From a virus, in the IMG/VR virus record IMGVR_UViG_3300004806_000019, positions 20,224-84,223 of that record: DNA of 64,000 nucleotides; one strand, 5' to 3'. A program made the position numbers and the translations under genes. Within the stretch, counting starts at the first letter, position 1, and the number at the start of each line of letters is the position of its first letter. The notes beneath the pieces are model-generated. The model had not been told where the DNA came from. It did not search any database and saw nothing but the letters and a program-made list of their open reading frames with translations. Below, in pieces: positions 8,866 to 15,755 of the stretch.

Positions 8866-9447
8866 TCACTCCTTAATGACTTCTGGACGAGGCGCAGAAG
8901 CCGGTTGAGGAGGCTCAGAAGCCTTCTTTATGTCGTTATCAAGCTCCTGATAGGCTTTTGAGGCGCGAAAATCATCCCGTGCAGTGTGATCAGACTGAGC
9001 AATTGCTTGCACCAGAGGGGCATTAAGTAAAACCCAAACCCGATAACCACCATTCTCAATGACGATCTTCTGATCCTTAACGATGTATCCGGAAATCGGC
9101 GCATTGATGGCCGTCTCTTTAACTGTCCTCTCAAAGTGAGAAGCAATGACTCTGGCGTCCTCAAGATGATCGGTTGTTTTTAGAGAGAGCTTTCCGGAAA
9201 TCTTTTCGGCAATCTGTCGTCTGGCCTGAAGGGAAGCCTTATCGATGGCCAACTGAAGATCCGAACTGGTAGCCGTTGCCACACCGATCAGCTTCCCGTC
9301 ATCATCAGGTGGGCTTGTGTACCAGCCAGGACTTTCGTCAGCAACCCGGCTGACTTGTTGCTCTATATAAGCAGGAGTCCCCGGCTTCGGGGATGAACAG
9401 GCCGTTAAAGCTATCGCAGAGACTGCGACATAAAGAACGTGTTTCAT
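8866..9447 (-). CDS. LPP20 / FlgP-like lipoprotein
   Basis: 193 residues. The N-terminus is a lipoprotein signal ending in the lipobox LTAC, so Cys17 should be lipidated and the protein anchored in the outer membrane. The body has SPGWYTSPPDDDGKLIGVA, then a long helix with ASLQARRQIAEKISGK, then GYRVWVLLNAPL: the layout of the LPP20 family, to which the flagellar protein FlgP belongs. The C-terminal tail is Pro- and Ala-rich. The start is ATG 9447 because GGAGGG lies four bases upstream; the ATG at 9462 overlaps the previous stop. A role in the envelope or flagellar basal region is inferred from family and neighbours. Confidence 0.82.
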   Translation of the reverse strand: MKHVLYVAVSAIALTACSSPKPGTPAYIEQQVSRVADESPGWYTSPPDDDGKLIGVATATSSDLQLAIDKASLQARRQIAEKISGKLSLKTTDHLEDARVIASHFERTVKETAINAPISGYIVKDQKIVIENGGYRVWVLLNAPLVQAIAQSDHTARDDFRASKAYQELDNDIKKASEPPQPASAPRPEVIKE

Positions 9448-9458
9448 AAAACCCTCCG

Positions 9459-9743
9459 TCATTTAATCCATTCAGTTTGCTGTCTTGCCCACTCAAGAAG
9501 ATCACTTTTGCGGTAACTCACATAGTTCCATCTGAACCGGATGTAAGGTGGGCCTCCCCCCGCATTGTTATTGATGGCCATGTTTGCCAAACGCTTTGTG
9601 GAAATTGGACACCCAATTGATTTCAGAAAGACGGTTGCCGCTTTCCGATTGAGCCATTCATCCCCATCCTCAAGAAGGAGTTTTGACTTCTTCATGTTCT
9701 CCCTAAACTCTTCCTTGAGCTTATCGGTTAAAACGCCAGCCAT
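9459..9743 (-). CDS. Small helix-turn-helix DNA-binding protein, likely operon regulator
   Basis: 94 residues. From about residue 29 the sequence WLNRKAATVFLKSIGCPI, then a glycine loop AGGGPPYIRF and YRKSDLLEWARQQ, follows the small excisionase/AlpA-type HTH pattern (recognition helix, wing, YxxxDLxxW end). It is the first gene of the minus-strand operon, directly downstream of a promoter overlapped by two CCCATTGGAT repeats, so autoregulation is likely but unproven. Its stop overlaps the following reading frame as ATGA. An excisionase role is possible, but no integrase lies in the window. Confidence 0.75.
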   Translation of the reverse strand: MAGVLTDKLKEEFRENMKKSKLLLEDGDEWLNRKAATVFLKSIGCPISTKRLANMAINNNAGGGPPYIRFRWNYVSYRKSDLLEWARQQTEWIK

Positions 9744-9763
9744 CTTGTAACCTCACTAAGAAA

Positions 9764-9792
9764 CCCATTGGATCAATCTTATCCCATTGGAT
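9764..9792. promoter_or_regulatory. Direct repeat CCCATTGGAT x2, operator candidate
   Basis: Two perfect copies of CCCATTGGAT at 9764-9773 and 9783-9792 have starts 19 bases apart, close to two helical turns. One copy lies in the promoter spacer and the other near the expected transcription start of the minus-strand operon. That geometry suits a repressor or activator binding cooperatively on one face of the DNA. The adjacent HTH protein is the natural candidate. Confidence 0.5.
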
Positions 9793-9804
9793 TTAGATTA
9801 TCAA
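9776..9804 (-). promoter_or_regulatory. Sigma70-like promoter for the minus-strand operon
   Basis: Read on the minus strand, TTGATA (9799-9804) and TAAGAT (9776-9781) are separated by 17 bases, giving a -35 with five of six and a -10 with four of six consensus bases. It lies about 33 bases upstream of the HTH gene and faces it. It is the only obvious promoter for the five tightly packed minus-strand genes. Confidence 0.55.
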
Positions 9805-9847
9805 AAGGTTCTTGAACGTTCCCAACAAATCAAGACAATCTCTCCTA

Positions 9848-10021
9848 ATGACGCACTTTGAAAAACTGATACAGCAGGCACAGGCAGACTGTGTCGCGGC
9901 GATGATGAAGGCGGAATTAGGAAATTCCCACCTTCATGCGTTTCTCAAGGGGCAGCATGGAGGTTTAACCGTCGCCTTGCAGATTTTTAAAAAAGCAATG
10001 CGGCTTGATGCGGAGGAATGA
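9848..10021 (+). CDS. Small helical protein of unknown function
   Basis: 57 residues from ATG 9848, predicted mostly alpha-helical (HFEKLIQQAQADCVAAMMKA), no recognised family. The frame extends upstream to TTG 9812, which has only a weak AAGG nearby, so the start is uncertain. The stop overlaps the start of the GroES-like gene (TGATG), suggesting co-translation. It is the first plus-strand gene after the minus-strand cassette. Confidence 0.55.
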   Translation: MTHFEKLIQQAQADCVAAMMKAELGNSHLHAFLKGQHGGLTVALQIFKKAMRLDAEE

Positions 10022-10479
10022 TGAGCTTACCGAAGAAAGAAGAAACAGTAGAGGATGTCTTTCCAGAGATCCCTTGTGGACATATACCCTTCGGAATGTT
10101 TGTCATTGTCCAGATTAAGTTATCCAAGCGCGTAACGTCTGGGGGCATCATCATCATTGATGATACCAAGCAGACAGAACAGGACAATACGCAGGTTGCC
10201 AAGGTCGTCGCTATCGGGCCAGCAGCATTTAAAGATCGTCGTACCTTTGAGCCATGGCCGGAAGGGGCTTGGTACAAGGTCGGTGATTATGTTCGTTGCC
10301 CGAAATATGGCGGTGATCGCTGGCGGGTAGATTATGAATATCAAGAGGAAGAGCGTAAGGTGGGGAACCTCGTTCTTGCTCCATCAGTTGTGCAGGGGAA
10401 AGTGGAGTTTGCCATGTTCAAGGACATGGACATCCGGTCCTCTGTAGAAGACCCCCTTAAAATCAAGGCGTATATCTAA
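10021..10479 (+). CDS. GroES-like co-chaperonin (Cpn10 fold)
   Basis: 152 residues. The pattern of the GroES barrel is readable: PFGMFVIVQIK, the mobile-loop region SKRVTSGGIIIIDDT, VAKVVAIGPAAF, VGDYVRCPKYGGDRW and a C-terminal strand LVLAPSVV. Phage co-chaperonins such as T4 gp31 replace host GroES so that host GroEL can fold the capsid protein. It is longer than GroES (about 97), the extra length lying in the loop after AIGP and in the C-terminus. GGAGG lies four bases before ATG 10021. It sits directly upstream of the scaffold and capsid genes, which fits capsid folding. No GroEL gene is seen. Confidence 0.85.
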   Translation: MSLPKKEETVEDVFPEIPCGHIPFGMFVIVQIKLSKRVTSGGIIIIDDTKQTEQDNTQVAKVVAIGPAAFKDRRTFEPWPEGAWYKVGDYVRCPKYGGDRWRVDYEYQEEERKVGNLVLAPSVVQGKVEFAMFKDMDIRSSVEDPLKIKAYI

Positions 10480-11666
10480 TGGCTGGTAGAGAAGCACAGA
10501 TCCTGACTGACGACGATGACGATAGTGGCGTAGGCATCGCTGAAGCGGTATCCAGCAATGCACCGGCAGGGCTTGCCAACAATAATGTTGGATTAGGCTC
10601 CCGTATCGATAATCGTCCCCCGGAAGCCCCTCAGACTGAATTTGAGATCATCGAGACGGATGATAACTTCAATCCTCTCGATCAAGTCCATGTAGAGCCT
10701 GAGAATCGCAATGAAGGACAAGAGGAAACTCTTGTTCAGGAAACGCAGCAGGAACGTGAGGAACGCGCTCATCGTGGTAAGCGTCCTCCGAAAGCTGTTC
10801 GGCAGAGGGAAGCAAAGGACCGGACGGTAAGTGAGCTTAATTTCCTTCGTAGCCGGGTTCAGGAACTTGAGACAAAGGTAACGCAAAGCGTTGAGCCTCG
10901 TCTTTCTGAGTTCGATGAAAACCGTCGCCGGATGGAATTGACAGCGGTTGAAAATGCTCTTGCGGAAGCAGAGAGCCGCTCAATCCATGCTTATAAGAAA
11001 ATGTCAGAGGCAATGGTCAATGCTGATGGAGATGCTTTTGCAAAAGCTCTCCAAGAGCGGGATGAAGCCATTCTTCATGGGCAGCGGTTGCAACTCCGTA
11101 AGAACCAGATGACGACTGAAGCGCAGAGCATTCAGCAACGTCAGCAGCAACCCGCTCAACAAACGCAACCGACACAGCGTCAGTCTCCGCCGATCCCTTC
11201 GATGGTGCAAGAATACATCGATGACTTCACTGAAGAGTTCCCATGGTACAATCCAAAGTCTGGCGATGTAGATTCACAGATTGTCCTTATGCTCGACAAT
11301 GAAGTCGCCTCTGAAGGTTTTGATTCAAAGACTCCAGAGTATTGGGAAGAATTGCGCTATCGCATGGAGCGCAGGCTTCCTGATCGTTTTGAAAGCCAGA
11401 AAGCTCCAAAACAGGCACAAAGAGCAAGACCTCAGACCCAGCAGATTGCGCCTCAAAAACGTGGGCCGCAAATTGGAGGAGGGTCTGAGAGAAGTGCAGG
11501 AACACCTTCTAATCAAGTCTATATTAATCCCGACAGAAAGAGGGCGCTTATAGCTGCCGGGGCGCTAGACAGTGATGGAAGAACTGTGGTAAACAGAGAT
11601 AAGTTTAATGGGTACTTGAAACAGTACCGTGACTTTGATCGCGCAAACGGCGTGGTTCGGCAATGA
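10479..11666 (+). CDS. Putative scaffolding protein
   Basis: 395 residues. The N-terminus is Asp/Glu-rich (DDDDDSG). A charged helical segment follows at about 110-215 (likely coiled coil), then a Gln/Pro-rich stretch near 215-240 and a basic C-terminal region. Composition, length and position before the capsid gene match podovirus scaffolding proteins, which guide capsid assembly inside the prohead and leave or are cleaved. No enzymatic motif was found. The start overlaps the previous stop (TAATG). Function is from context, not from a motif. Confidence 0.65.
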   Translation: MAGREAQILTDDDDDSGVGIAEAVSSNAPAGLANNNVGLGSRIDNRPPEAPQTEFEIIETDDNFNPLDQVHVEPENRNEGQEETLVQETQQEREERAHRGKRPPKAVRQREAKDRTVSELNFLRSRVQELETKVTQSVEPRLSEFDENRRRMELTAVENALAEAESRSIHAYKKMSEAMVNADGDAFAKALQERDEAILHGQRLQLRKNQMTTEAQSIQQRQQQPAQQTQPTQRQSPPIPSMVQEYIDDFTEEFPWYNPKSGDVDSQIVLMLDNEVASEGFDSKTPEYWEELRYRMERRLPDRFESQKAPKQAQRARPQTQQIAPQKRGPQIGGGSERSAGTPSNQVYINPDRKRALIAAGALDSDGRTVVNRDKFNGYLKQYRDFDRANGVVRQ

Positions 11667-12274
11667 GCGGAGATCTATACATGGAATCGTATGAAGAGCA
11701 GGATATGTCGGAGTCGCCCTCGGTTCGGCGTCAGGGACGTAAGCCTCGTTCAACGATTGCCCATGCAGTGGATGAGCGCCTGGAGACTGAACGGGGCTTT
11801 GATGAGCGTGATGTGCAGGAACGTGAGATCACTGAAGACGACCGTCTTGAGATGTTCCGCGACTCCTTGCAACAGTCGGTCTTACCGGACCTTCCTCCAA
11901 TGCCCGGTTTCCACGTCTGTTGGCTTAGTACATCAAACCCGCGAGATTCTATTCAGTGGCGCATCCGTATCGGATATGAATTGATCCGAACCGATGATCT
12001 CCCTGGATGGGATGGTGTGTCTCTTAAAACAGGGGATTACGCTGGTGTGATTGGCGTCAACGAAATGGTGGCGGCGAAAATCCCATTGGGCCTCTACAAT
12101 AAGTATATGCGAGAGGTTCATCACAACATGCCTTTGCATGAAGAAGAGAAGCTTCGGACTCGTACCGAACTCCTCAAAGATCAGGCAAAGGCAATGGGTA
12201 GCATTATTGAAGAAGGTGACGGTATGGCCGAGATCGTACAACGAGCTAGGCCAATGGCGGAGTTTGACGCCTAA
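11663..12274 (+). CDS. Uncharacterised head-module protein
   Basis: 203 residues. The first 85 are charged and probably disordered or helical (SVRRQGRKPRSTI). Residues about 88-150 form a compact, hydrophobic, strand-rich domain (GFHVCWLSTSNPRDSIQWRI, then GYELIR). The end is helical (RTRTELLKDQAKAMGSII). I know no family name. It lies between scaffold and capsid genes with an ATGA overlap to the former, so a head assembly or minor head role is likely. Confidence 0.7.
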   Translation: MSGDLYMESYEEQDMSESPSVRRQGRKPRSTIAHAVDERLETERGFDERDVQEREITEDDRLEMFRDSLQQSVLPDLPPMPGFHVCWLSTSNPRDSIQWRIRIGYELIRTDDLPGWDGVSLKTGDYAGVIGVNEMVAAKIPLGLYNKYMREVHHNMPLHEEEKLRTRTELLKDQAKAMGSIIEEGDGMAEIVQRARPMAEFDA

Positions 12275-12298
12275 AACGTCGTTACTTGCGTTCATGGA

Positions 12299-12333
12299 CT
12301 AGCTCTTTTGGGTTAAAAACCTTTTGGAGCTAG
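12299..12333 (+). promoter_or_regulatory. Hairpin covering the ribosome-binding site of the next gene
   Basis: CTAGCTC (12299-12305) and GAGCTAG (12327-12333) form a perfect 7 bp stem, with an inner GGGTT/AACCT pairing (12310-12314 with 12318-12322). The 3' arm contains the GGAG that would serve as Shine-Dalgarno for ATG 12340. It could act as an mRNA processing site, attenuator or translational brake on the downstream gene. No U-tract follows, so a terminator is less likely. Confidence 0.4.
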
Positions 12334-12339
12334 ACAAAG

Positions 12340-12963
12340 ATGGCATCAATTTCCTCGCCTTATGGCTTGGACCCCATCTCCAATCAGGAGGGGTTCAGCA
12401 ACCGTTCTCTGCGTATTCAGAACGGTATTGCAAACGGATACGCTACCAGCATCTTCAAAAATTCGCCTGTGACGATTAACCCGGTAACGGGTACAATCCA
12501 GGCTGTCACCACTGCTGGCACGACGGCAACGGCAACTGGCCCGACTCAGATCTTCGGTGTCTTCCAGGGTTGTGAATACACTCCGCTTGGTGGTCGCCCG
12601 GTTGTGTCGAACTTCTGGCCTGCTGGTACATCAATCGATCCGAACTATGACTTCATGGTGTATGTAACACCGCAGTTCGATTCGACCCTTCGTTTCAAAG
12701 TTCAGGCCAACGGCCCGATCACACAGGCGATGCTTGGCGCTCAATTCCAGCTTACAAACTTTGTGGGCAATACCGTAACTGGCCTGTCTCAGGTTCAGTT
12801 GGCGGCTTCCCCAATTGCGGCTGGTCAGTATGGCCAAGTCACTCTTGTAGAGTTCTTTGACAATACAGGCGTGTACGGGTCCATCGGTGATGCTTTCACG
12901 GATTGCATCGTCATTGTTAATGCCACCCAGCTTGGTGGTGCATCAGCGGCTTCCATCGGCTAA
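12340..12963 (+). CDS. Putative head decoration (cement) protein
   Basis: 207 residues, beta-rich and Gly/Thr/Asn-rich, with no membrane or enzymatic motif. It opens with ISSPYGLDPISNQEGFSN and contains several VTPQF- and VTLVEFF-like strands. Proteins of this look, encoded just before the major capsid gene, are usually abundant decoration or capsid-stabilising proteins. The GGAG at 12326-12329 is ten bases upstream and buried in a hairpin. Assignment rests on composition and position. Confidence 0.6.
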   Translation: MASISSPYGLDPISNQEGFSNRSLRIQNGIANGYATSIFKNSPVTINPVTGTIQAVTTAGTTATATGPTQIFGVFQGCEYTPLGGRPVVSNFWPAGTSIDPNYDFMVYVTPQFDSTLRFKVQANGPITQAMLGAQFQLTNFVGNTVTGLSQVQLAASPIAAGQYGQVTLVEFFDNTGVYGSIGDAFTDCIVIVNATQLGGASAASIG

Positions 12964-12993
12964 TGGCCGTATAGCTAGAGAAGGAGATTAGTT

Positions 12994-13908
12994 ATGGCCA
13001 CTCCGATGAGGTCAACAGACTTTCGGGCCATCGTTGAGCCTATTCTTAATGAAGAGTTTGACGGTGTATATGAACAGCGCGTCGATGAATGGCGCGGCCC
13101 TTTCCGTGAACAGACCGGCATTCCGCGTAACTACCATGAAGAGCCTGTGCTGTACGGATTCGGCGCAGCCCCTGAACTTCCGGACGGTTCTCCGGTAACG
13201 TATCAGGCTGGTGGCGTTCTGTTTATGAAGCGTTACCAGTATCGTGTATGGGGTCTGGCTTTCGCCTTGACGCAAGTCCTGGTGGAAGACGGCGATCATA
13301 TCCGTATCGGTCAGATCTATGCGCGTCATCTTGGTCAGTCTTTGATTGAAACCAAGGAAACCCTTTGCGCCAACATTCTGAACCGCGCTTTCAATTCATC
13401 CTATCCGGGTGGTGATGGCGTGTCGTTAGTGAACTCGGCCCATCCTATTCAGGCTGGTACGTTCTCCAATCAGTTGTCTACAGCGGCTGCTTTGTCGCAG
13501 ACTTCTCTGGAGCAGATTCTGGTTCAGGTTCGTCAGGCAGTTGACAACAACGGCAAGCGCATTCGCTTGCAGCCTCGCGCTATCGTTGCTGCACCGTCTA
13601 ACGTGTTCCAGGCTGAAACCATCCTGAAGTCGGCTCTCCGCACTGGTACTGCCAATAATGACGTGAACCCGATCAAGACGATGGGTTTGCTGAATGAAGG
13701 CCAGTACAACATGAGCCGTCTGACCAGCAACACCGCTTGGTGGGTTGTCACTGACGCCCCCGAAGGTCTGAAGCTGATGATGCGCCGTGGTCTGAAGCGC
13801 AGCATGGAAGGTGACTTTGAGACTGACACCATGCGGTTCAAAGCTACGGAACGATATATTCCGGGTTGGACTGATCCCCGTGCCGCTTTTGGCACCCCCG
13901 GCCTGTAA
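12994..13908 (+). CDS. Major capsid protein, Mu gpT-like (HK97 fold)
   Basis: 304 residues forming the icosahedral shell. The sequence follows the Mu-type major head subunit pattern: an N-terminal helix with EPILNEEFDGVYEQR, the segment VLYGFGAAPELPDG, MKRYQYRVWGLAFALTQ, a helix LGQSLIETKETLCANILNRAF, PRAIVAAPS and a C-terminal GDFETDTMRFKATERY. The length is typical for the family. A strong Shine-Dalgarno AAGGAG lies eight bases upstream. No N-terminal delta domain is fused, consistent with a separate scaffold gene upstream. Confidence 0.88.
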   Translation: MATPMRSTDFRAIVEPILNEEFDGVYEQRVDEWRGPFREQTGIPRNYHEEPVLYGFGAAPELPDGSPVTYQAGGVLFMKRYQYRVWGLAFALTQVLVEDGDHIRIGQIYARHLGQSLIETKETLCANILNRAFNSSYPGGDGVSLVNSAHPIQAGTFSNQLSTAAALSQTSLEQILVQVRQAVDNNGKRIRLQPRAIVAAPSNVFQAETILKSALRTGTANNDVNPIKTMGLLNEGQYNMSRLTSNTAWWVVTDAPEGLKLMMRRGLKRSMEGDFETDTMRFKATERYIPGWTDPRAAFGTPGL

Positions 13909-13919
13909 GGAGTATTGAG

Positions 13920-14294
13920 ATGTCGGCACAAAGACTTTCTCTTGCTGCTGGTTCAACTGCGTCGAACGTCGTTCGTTTACCGACTTCGTTCCAAACGTGG
14001 AATGGCACTGGCATCGCTTGCCTGTTGAACTTTTCCGGTCAGGGCGCCGCTGGCGGTACTGCTGCTGCCGGTAACGTAACGCTTCAGGTTTCTCTCGATC
14101 CGAACGCTAACCCGTCAAACACCCCGGCTGTCCTGGCGACGGCGCGTTGGAACAACCATGATACGCTTGCCAGCATCACTGCTGATAAGAACTCATCGAT
14201 TGTTTACCAATGTGCTTATGTCCGGTTGGTTGGGACTGTTACTGCCGGTGTAGTCACTTGTGATCTTGGGTATCCTGATAGTGGCAACCCGTAA
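13920..14294 (+). CDS. Small virion-type protein
   Basis: 124 residues, beta-rich with Gly/Ala/Thr bias and no known motif. A segment VTLQVSLDPNANPSNTPAVL suggests a jelly-roll or Ig-like head protein. AAGGAG lies upstream of ATG 13920. It starts eleven bases after the capsid stop and is likely expressed at high level with it. A head decoration or head-fibre role is inferred from position. Confidence 0.65.
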   Translation: MSAQRLSLAAGSTASNVVRLPTSFQTWNGTGIACLLNFSGQGAAGGTAAAGNVTLQVSLDPNANPSNTPAVLATARWNNHDTLASITADKNSSIVYQCAYVRLVGTVTAGVVTCDLGYPDSGNP

Positions 14295-14305
14295 GGAGAT
14301 GTGAC

Positions 14306-14506
14306 ATGGCAAACGGTATTGCTGGTGATACCGCCGTCGTAGCTGCAAGCGGCTATCCCGCTGAAGATCTGATGGCGATTGAGCTTCGTGTTATTTCCAA
14401 CATTTTGCAGTTGCAGCAAGGCAACTTCTCGTTGGACGAACTGAAGCAGCTTCGTAATGATCAAGCTCTTGAATTGAGCTTGGCTGTACCCGTACCGGGT
14501 AACTAA
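14306..14506 (+). CDS. Small helical protein in capsid operon
   Basis: 66 residues. It has an alpha-helical core, MAIELRVISNILQLQQGNF, and no family I recognise. AAGGAG precedes ATG 14306, and the gene lies eleven bases behind its neighbour, so it belongs to the same transcript. Its place between two virion-type proteins suggests a structural accessory. Confidence 0.6.
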   Translation: MANGIAGDTAVVAASGYPAEDLMAIELRVISNILQLQQGNFSLDELKQLRNDQALELSLAVPVPGN

Positions 14507-14550
14507 CCGATCCGGCGCTTCTCGGATCTTGACTAGGAAGGAAGAGTATT

Positions 14551-15204
14551 ATGCCTGTTATTTATGGTCAGGTGGCGGCTCCGTCCACCAGTTCTTTGGG
14601 TGACTCCACCAACGCTCCCCTGCTGCAAGGCAAGGCTGGCGAAGCCGTCGTCACTGAGTTGCATGGCAAGTGGTATACTGAAGCCTATCGTGGCCACGTT
14701 TTCACTGCCGCGACTGCGATTGCCGGTACTGCCGTTGGTACGGCCACCAGCACCAACCTCACCAGCTTGACGCTGTGGAACCCGCTGGGTTCGGGCGTTA
14801 ACTTTGAGTTGATCTCTGTTGACGTTAACATCCTGGCGACCATCGGTGTCGGCGGTCTGGGCCTGTCCTATGCGACCGGTTTGGGCGCCAACATTGGTAC
14901 TGGCGCTCCGGTGATTTCCGGTACGTTCATTACCCCGATCAACACCTTCATTGGTGCTTCGGCCACGGTTGCTGGTACTTCGGCTGCTAAAGCCGGAACC
15001 ACCGTGTCGTTGACGACTGCTCCGGTGTTGTTCACCAACTTGGGCATCAGCACTCAGTCTTCGACGGCTGGTACTGGCGCGTATATGACCCGTGTTGACG
15101 TTGATGGCAAGATCATCGTTGCTCCTGGCTCGTTGATCACTCTGGTCGCGGCTGCTGCTACGACTGCTTCTGCCAGCTTCTTCTGGGCGGAAATACCCGC
15201 CTGA
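14551..15204 (+). CDS. Gly/Ala/Thr-rich structural protein
   Basis: 217 residues. The first 60 are mixed; the remainder is repetitive beta-type sequence (ATAIAGTAVGTATSTN, GLGLSYATGLGANIGTG) of the kind found in capsid fibres or decoration proteins. The ending SASFFWAEIPA is hydrophobic. GGAAGGAAGAG lies upstream of the ATG. It is the last gene before a strong hairpin terminator, so it closes the capsid operon. No enzymatic signature. Confidence 0.68.
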   Translation: MPVIYGQVAAPSTSSLGDSTNAPLLQGKAGEAVVTELHGKWYTEAYRGHVFTAATAIAGTAVGTATSTNLTSLTLWNPLGSGVNFELISVDVNILATIGVGGLGLSYATGLGANIGTGAPVISGTFITPINTFIGASATVAGTSAAKAGTTVSLTTAPVLFTNLGISTQSSTAGTGAYMTRVDVDGKIIVAPGSLITLVAAAATTASASFFWAEIPA

Positions 15205-15219
15205 GGAATCGGAATGGTT

Positions 15220-15245
15220 GGGAGGCACTCTTCGGGGTGCCTCCT
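15220..15245 (+). terminator. Hairpin terminator with UUCG loop after capsid operon
   Basis: GGAGGCACTC (15221-15230), loop TTCG, GGGTGCCTCC (15235-15244): ten paired positions including one wobble, capped by the very stable UUCG tetraloop. The sequence after it is T/A-rich (TATTTATTTG) rather than a clean U-tract. It lies 16 bases after the stop of the previous gene, which fits a transcription end or at least attenuation of the capsid operon. Confidence 0.7.
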
Positions 15246-15294
15246 ACTCCATATGATGATATATTTATTTGTTTCTAAATTTATCAGGTGAGCC

Positions 15295-15744
15295 ATGCGT
15301 CCGATTATTTATGCAGCAACGGCAACAGACGTAGCCAATGGCTTCACCGTAGCATTTCCGCTTGATTTTAACCGTGTGGCTGGAAGTTATTCCATTCAGT
15401 ATCTTACCTATGCTGGACAAGGAACGGTCTTGTTAAGCACAGGTTTATACTCTGGCCCTCCATTGGCGGCAGGGGCTACCTCAACGGCTCCTACTTCATC
15501 GATCACGGCAGGGACAGGTGCAGCAGGGGCTGGCACTGTTCAGCAAACCTATGATGATGTTTTTGCTGCTAATGCTTTAGCTCAAGCAATTGGGAGTGGA
15601 ACTCCTAACATTATTTGGACTAGCGTGACGCTTACATCTGGACGAGCGATTGTCTCTCCTCCAGTGAAAGCATTCAGAATTTTGTCTCCTACGCTTGGTG
15701 ATGTTATTACTATCATCGCGCAGGGCAGCAGTGTCGGCGGGTAA
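15295..15744 (+). CDS. Small virion-type protein
   Basis: 149 residues, beta-rich, Gly/Ala/Thr-biased, with no recognised family. It opens with RPIIYAATATDVANGFTVAFPLDF. A mid-section TSSITAGTGAAGAGTVQQ is low in complexity and probably flexible. AGGTGA lies upstream of ATG 15295. The 90 bases before it hold the hairpin terminator and an AT-rich stretch in which I see no convincing promoter. A structural role is inferred from its surroundings. Confidence 0.6.
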   Translation: MRPIIYAATATDVANGFTVAFPLDFNRVAGSYSIQYLTYAGQGTVLLSTGLYSGPPLAAGATSTAPTSSITAGTGAAGAGTVQQTYDDVFAANALAQAIGSGTPNIIWTSVTLTSGRAIVSPPVKAFRILSPTLGDVITIIAQGSSVGG

Positions 15745-15755
15745 GGAGCCATAGT

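Noticed and set aside
14533-15228. 231-residue minus-strand frame opposite the structural gene at 14551
   Set aside because: Ser/Arg-rich translation typical of an antisense shadow; the plus-strand frame has a strong ribosome site and virion-like sequence.
15246-15294. AT-rich stretch that might hold a promoter after the terminator
   Set aside because: Several TATATT-like boxes but no acceptable -35 partner.
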